A stretch of 64,000 nt of DNA from Coprococcus ammoniilyticus (GTDB lineage Bacteria > Bacillota > Clostridia > Lachnospirales > Lachnospiraceae), in contig NZ_JAOQJS010000005.1 in NCBI RefSeq assembly GCF_025567345.1, forward strand, positions 124,001 through 188,000. Reading direction: 5' to 3'. Of this stretch, positions 61,487 to 64,000 are shown piece by piece. Each line of letters starts with the position of its first letter. Position 1 is the first letter of the stretch. The notes under the pieces are model-generated. The model was not told where the DNA came from and did no database searches. It was given only the letters and a program-made list of their open reading frames with translations. The position numbers and the translations under genes are program-made.

Positions 61487-62239
61487 ATGAATAAAGCTCT
61501 TGTATTATTGTTTTTATTTTTTATCGGAAGTCTGATCGGATGGGTGATTGAATTGTTCTTCCGCAGATTCTGTTCTCCAAATGGTCGAACAACAAAGAAA
61601 TGGGTAAATCCCGGCTTTCTGGTCGGTCCTTACCTTCCGCTATATGGATCAGGACTATGCGTCTTGTATATGTTAGCATCTATTAACCTGTCATTTCTGG
61701 ATGAACATCCAATCATTGAGAAGATTGTTTTATTTGTATTTATGGCGATCGCTATGACCGTGATCGAATACATCACCGGATTGATCTTCATTAAGGGAAT
61801 GAATGTAAAACTCTGGGACTACACAGACCGATGGGGCAATATTCAGGGAATCATCTGTCCACTGTTTTCATTCTTCTGGGCAGTTCTCGGCGCGATCTAC
61901 TACCTGCTGATCCATCCACATGTTTTATCAGCACTTGACTGGTTATCCAGAAATCTTGCATTTTCATTCTTTATCGGATTCTTCTACGGCGTGTTCCTGA
62001 TTGATATCGTTTACTCCTTCAACCTGATCGTAAAGATCCGTCAGTTGGCTACTGAATACGAGATCGTCGTTAAAATCGATGAACTCAAACAGCATCTGCT
62101 GGAAGAAGCCGAGCTCCGCAAGGAAAAATCTCATTTCTTCCTTGCTATGAAAAATGCACGACCGCTCCGTGAGATATTTGAGGATTCGTTAGAGAAATAT
62201 TCCATTAAGAAGATTCTGAAAGAAAAGAAGAAGAAATAA
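61487..62239 (+). CDS. CmpB-type membrane protein (putative ABC transporter permease family)
   Basis: 250 residues with five to six hydrophobic helices and a cytoplasmic coiled, basic tail (about 195-250, ending KEKKKK). The family signature is the early GSLIGWVIELFFRR near 16 and NPGFLVGPYLPLYGSG near 44, plus EYITGLIFIKGMNVKLWDYTDRWGN. It is annotated in databases as ABC-transporter type IV/CmpB, but no ATPase is encoded beside it and its function is not established. It is preceded by AGAAAGG eight bases before the ATG. Confidence 0.8.
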   Translation: MNKALVLLFLFFIGSLIGWVIELFFRRFCSPNGRTTKKWVNPGFLVGPYLPLYGSGLCVLYMLASINLSFLDEHPIIEKIVLFVFMAIAMTVIEYITGLIFIKGMNVKLWDYTDRWGNIQGIICPLFSFFWAVLGAIYYLLIHPHVLSALDWLSRNLAFSFFIGFFYGVFLIDIVYSFNLIVKIRQLATEYEIVVKIDELKQHLLEEAELRKEKSHFFLAMKNARPLREIFEDSLEKYSIKKILKEKKKK

Positions 62240-62256
62240 TATATTGATTTTATCTA

Positions 62257-62423
62257 AAAAATATGTGCGCTGGCTTATCACTATATCTTTATTGCGCAGA
62301 ACACTCTCGTTCTATTTTCACGTGGCGGTACTAAACTCGTCACCTATTGGTGACTCGTTAAGGACCGACGTTCAAATAGGTCTGCTCCATAAAATATAGT
62401 GATAAGTTGGCGCGCATATTTTT
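62257..62423. repeat. Rod-like hairpin element A, copy 2
   Basis: A 167-base element between convergent genes. Arms of 30 bp (62257-62286 with 62394-62423) differ from perfect symmetry at four sites, all of which remain G-U pairs in one RNA strand. The core matches copy 1 (54658-54820): about six differences in the first 57 core bases, and identical AAGGACCGACGTTC. The central hairpin has changed in both strands (GTCACC-TATT-GGTGAC here, CTGC-TTAT-GCAG there), so pairing is conserved although sequence is not. The arms of the two copies are unrelated to each other. Confidence 0.85.
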
Positions 62424-62441
62424 AATGCTACTAAAATTGTT

Positions 62442-63377
62442 TTATGCTTCTTTCTTCGCCCCCACAGGAATCTGTGCGAAGATAATCGCAATAAAGATCA
62501 ACAGGCAGCCAAGGAGCTGGCGGGCGGTCAACACCTCACCAAGGATCACCCAGCCGGCAAGTACTGAAAATACAGATTCCAGACTCATGATCATAGATGC
62601 CAGCGTCGGATTCAGTCCATTCTGTGCAATAATCTGCAAGGTATAAGCAACACCGCTCGACATCACACCGGCATACAGAATTGCAACCCATGCATCCCAT
62701 GACTGTAACTGTGGAAGCCATGCTGCTATTCCTGCTGCCGAATGTCCCATCTCTGAAAAGAACATCGGGAACGCACTGAGTACCCCAGCAACCAGGAACT
62801 GGATACAGGACATCCGTACACCATCAACCAATGGTGAAAAATGATCGATCACCAGAATATGTATAGCAAACAAAAATGCACAGAGCAATACAAAGAGATC
62901 ACTGTTCTGAAATGATAGCGAACCCGCTGTCATACATAAAAGATAAAGTCCTACAATCGTGATCACCATTCCAAGCCAGATATTCCAACCACATTTTTTC
63001 TTTAAAAACAAACCAAGGATCGGAACCAGCAGAATATAGCAAGCCGTCAGAAAACCGGCCTTGCCTGCCGGAGTGCCATAATACAGACCAAGCTGCTGTG
63101 CAGAGCTTGCAAAGAACAATGCCATTCCGCAGCACAGTCCACCGATCCATAACTTTCTCCGTTCTGCGACTGTCTTTGGCTTTTTATTATTTGGATTAAT
63201 TTTATCAAGCAACCTGATCACCGGAAACAACACTACACTTCCAACCAGACTTCGTATACAATTAAAAGAAAACGGTCCCAGTGCCTGTCCGCCTTTACTC
63301 TGTGCCACAAAGGCGGTCCCCCAGATAAATGCCGTAAGAACTAACAGGAATGAATTTCTGATTTGTCTGCTTTTCAT
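62442..63377 (-). CDS. EamA/DMT family transporter
   Basis: 311 residues with ten hydrophobic helices in two EamA repeats (FLLVLTAFIWGTAFVAQSKGG near the start and a second repeat from LLCAFLFAIHILVIDHF near 150, ending LLGCLLIFIAIIFAQ). Drug/metabolite transporters of this kind export amino acids or metabolites; the substrate is unknown. Start ATG 63377 has a weak GAGGGAAT site. Confidence 0.88.
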   Translation of the reverse strand: MKSRQIRNSFLLVLTAFIWGTAFVAQSKGGQALGPFSFNCIRSLVGSVVLFPVIRLLDKINPNNKKPKTVAERRKLWIGGLCCGMALFFASSAQQLGLYYGTPAGKAGFLTACYILLVPILGLFLKKKCGWNIWLGMVITIVGLYLLCMTAGSLSFQNSDLFVLLCAFLFAIHILVIDHFSPLVDGVRMSCIQFLVAGVLSAFPMFFSEMGHSAAGIAAWLPQLQSWDAWVAILYAGVMSSGVAYTLQIIAQNGLNPTLASMIMSLESVFSVLAGWVILGEVLTARQLLGCLLIFIAIIFAQIPVGAKKEA

Positions 63378-63420
63378 TTGTATTCCCTCTTCCTATCTTG
63401 TTTATTGTCAAATAGTTACA

Positions 63421-64000
63421 TTATTCCTTTGCTTCATTTTCTGTACAGATATTTTCCCTGTCATATGCATCCAGAAAATGATGCTTCTCTCCATGCTGCT
63501 TCCATGCAACAACCGTGTCCAGATTTACATTTTCCACACTCTTGAAAATATTACCTTCCACATAAGGATTTACCTGCTTCAAGGTCTGTATCAGCTCCTT
63601 GATCTCAACACGCTTCGAACGATTCTCGTTATTACAAGTCGTACAGGTATCCGTGAATTTGCATGCACACTGGATAAAATGCAGACCATTATAGTCCCTC
63701 CATGCCTTGATATCATCCTCACGCACCAGATATAACGGTCGGATCAGTTCCATCCCTTCAAAATTCGTGCTGTGAAGCTTCGGCATCATCGTCTGTACCT
63801 GTGCACCATACAGCATACCCATCAATATGGTTTCAATTACATCATCATAGTGATGACCAAGTGCAATCTTATTACAGCCAAGCTCCTGTGCAAAATGATA
63901 CAGATGTCCTCGTCTCATTCGTGCACACAGATAACATGGCGACTTCTCAACCGTAAACACAGATTCAAATATATCCGATTCAAATATCGTAATCGGGATA
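63421..64000 (-). CDS. TtcA-like tRNA 2-thiocytidine biosynthesis protein (partial, N-terminus outside window)
   Basis: The last 192 codons of a gene that continues beyond position 64000. Visible are KSPCYLCARMRRGHLY (a CxxC pair) and LGHHYDDVIETILM, the usual PP-loop ATPase continuation of TtcA, then a cysteine cluster CACKFTDTCTTC that could bind a second iron-sulfur cluster or zinc. TtcA places sulfur on cytidine 32 of tRNA. The ATP-binding start of the protein is not in the window. Confidence 0.8.
   Translation of the reverse strand, partial: IPITIFESDIFESVFTVEKSPCYLCARMRRGHLYHFAQELGCNKIALGHHYDDVIETILMGMLYGAQVQTMMPKLHSTNFEGMELIRPLYLVREDDIKAWRDYNGLHFIQCACKFTDTCTTCNNENRSKRVEIKELIQTLKQVNPYVEGNIFKSVENVNLDTVVAWKQHGEKHHFLDAYDRENICTENEAKE

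Noticed and set aside
1..64000. tRNA, rRNA, CRISPR arrays, transposases or integrases
   Set aside because: None was recognised on either strand by reading; a tRNA or covariance search would be needed to exclude very divergent RNA genes.

Overview
The window looks like a chromosomal piece of a low-GC Gram-positive bacterium of the class Clostridia, most likely a gut Lachnospiraceae (Coprococcus/Roseburia type). This is inferred from the gene order around the ribosomal cluster, the enlarged L17, the style of the lipoprotein signals, strong AGGAGG ribosome sites and a GC content that I judge to be near 40 percent. Nearly everything is on the minus strand; only four genes (39746, 53977, 61487 and a short leader-free set of shadows excluded) read on plus, and no rRNA, tRNA or CRISPR array was seen. 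Layout: 1-6.4 kb holds an SDR oxidoreductase, a broken EAL phosphodiesterase gene, an MFS efflux gene (short at its C-terminus) behind an attenuator-like leader, a histidine kinase whose response regulator has been reduced to a 27-residue stub, and a metallophosphoesterase. 6.4-8.8 kb is a polar amino acid ABC importer (ATPase, permease, lipoprotein). 8.8-14.3 kb is an accessory patch: a very AT-rich membrane protein of unknown function, a truncated pilin-like surface protein, a secreted repeat protein, and a toxin-antitoxin-like cluster with a VapD homologue and the stub of a DUF3990-type toxin. 14.7-37.3 kb is the housekeeping core: S10-spc-alpha ribosomal protein operons with secY, adk, map, infA and rpoA, followed by a fused EcfA1-EcfA2 ATPase, EcfT, truA, a secreted GH3 glycosidase and rplM-rpsI. 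Strong promoters lie in front of rpsJ and rplM. 37.4-45.1 kb carries a NYN/LOTUS protein coupled to a methyltransferase, an RlmI-like methyltransferase, citrate synthase, a phosphoesterase and an unusual cytoplasmic ParB-like/BMP fusion protein. 45.1-53.9 kb is a complete phosphate-starvation block: pstS-pstC-pstA-pstB-phoU, a small membrane protein, a Na/Pi cotransporter and a PhoB/PhoR pair, with Pho-box-like repeats in front of pstS and of the cotransporter; its PstS has the two halves of the protein in swapped order. 54-61.3 kb holds trmO, a cupin, the PLP regulator pdxR with its targets pdxT and pdxS, nadA, and a stand-alone activase-related Fe-S protein. 61.5-64 kb holds a CmpB-type membrane protein, an EamA transporter and the start-truncated (window edge) ttcA-like gene. 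The strongest unexplained signal is a set of long rod-like hairpins in intergenic DNA. Two of them (54658-54820 and 62257-62423) share a conserved core of about 110 bases with covarying inner stem, but are each bounded by about 30-bp arms that are complementary within the copy and unrelated between copies. Two further rods (56792-56980 and 58859-59015) have different sequence but similar architecture.
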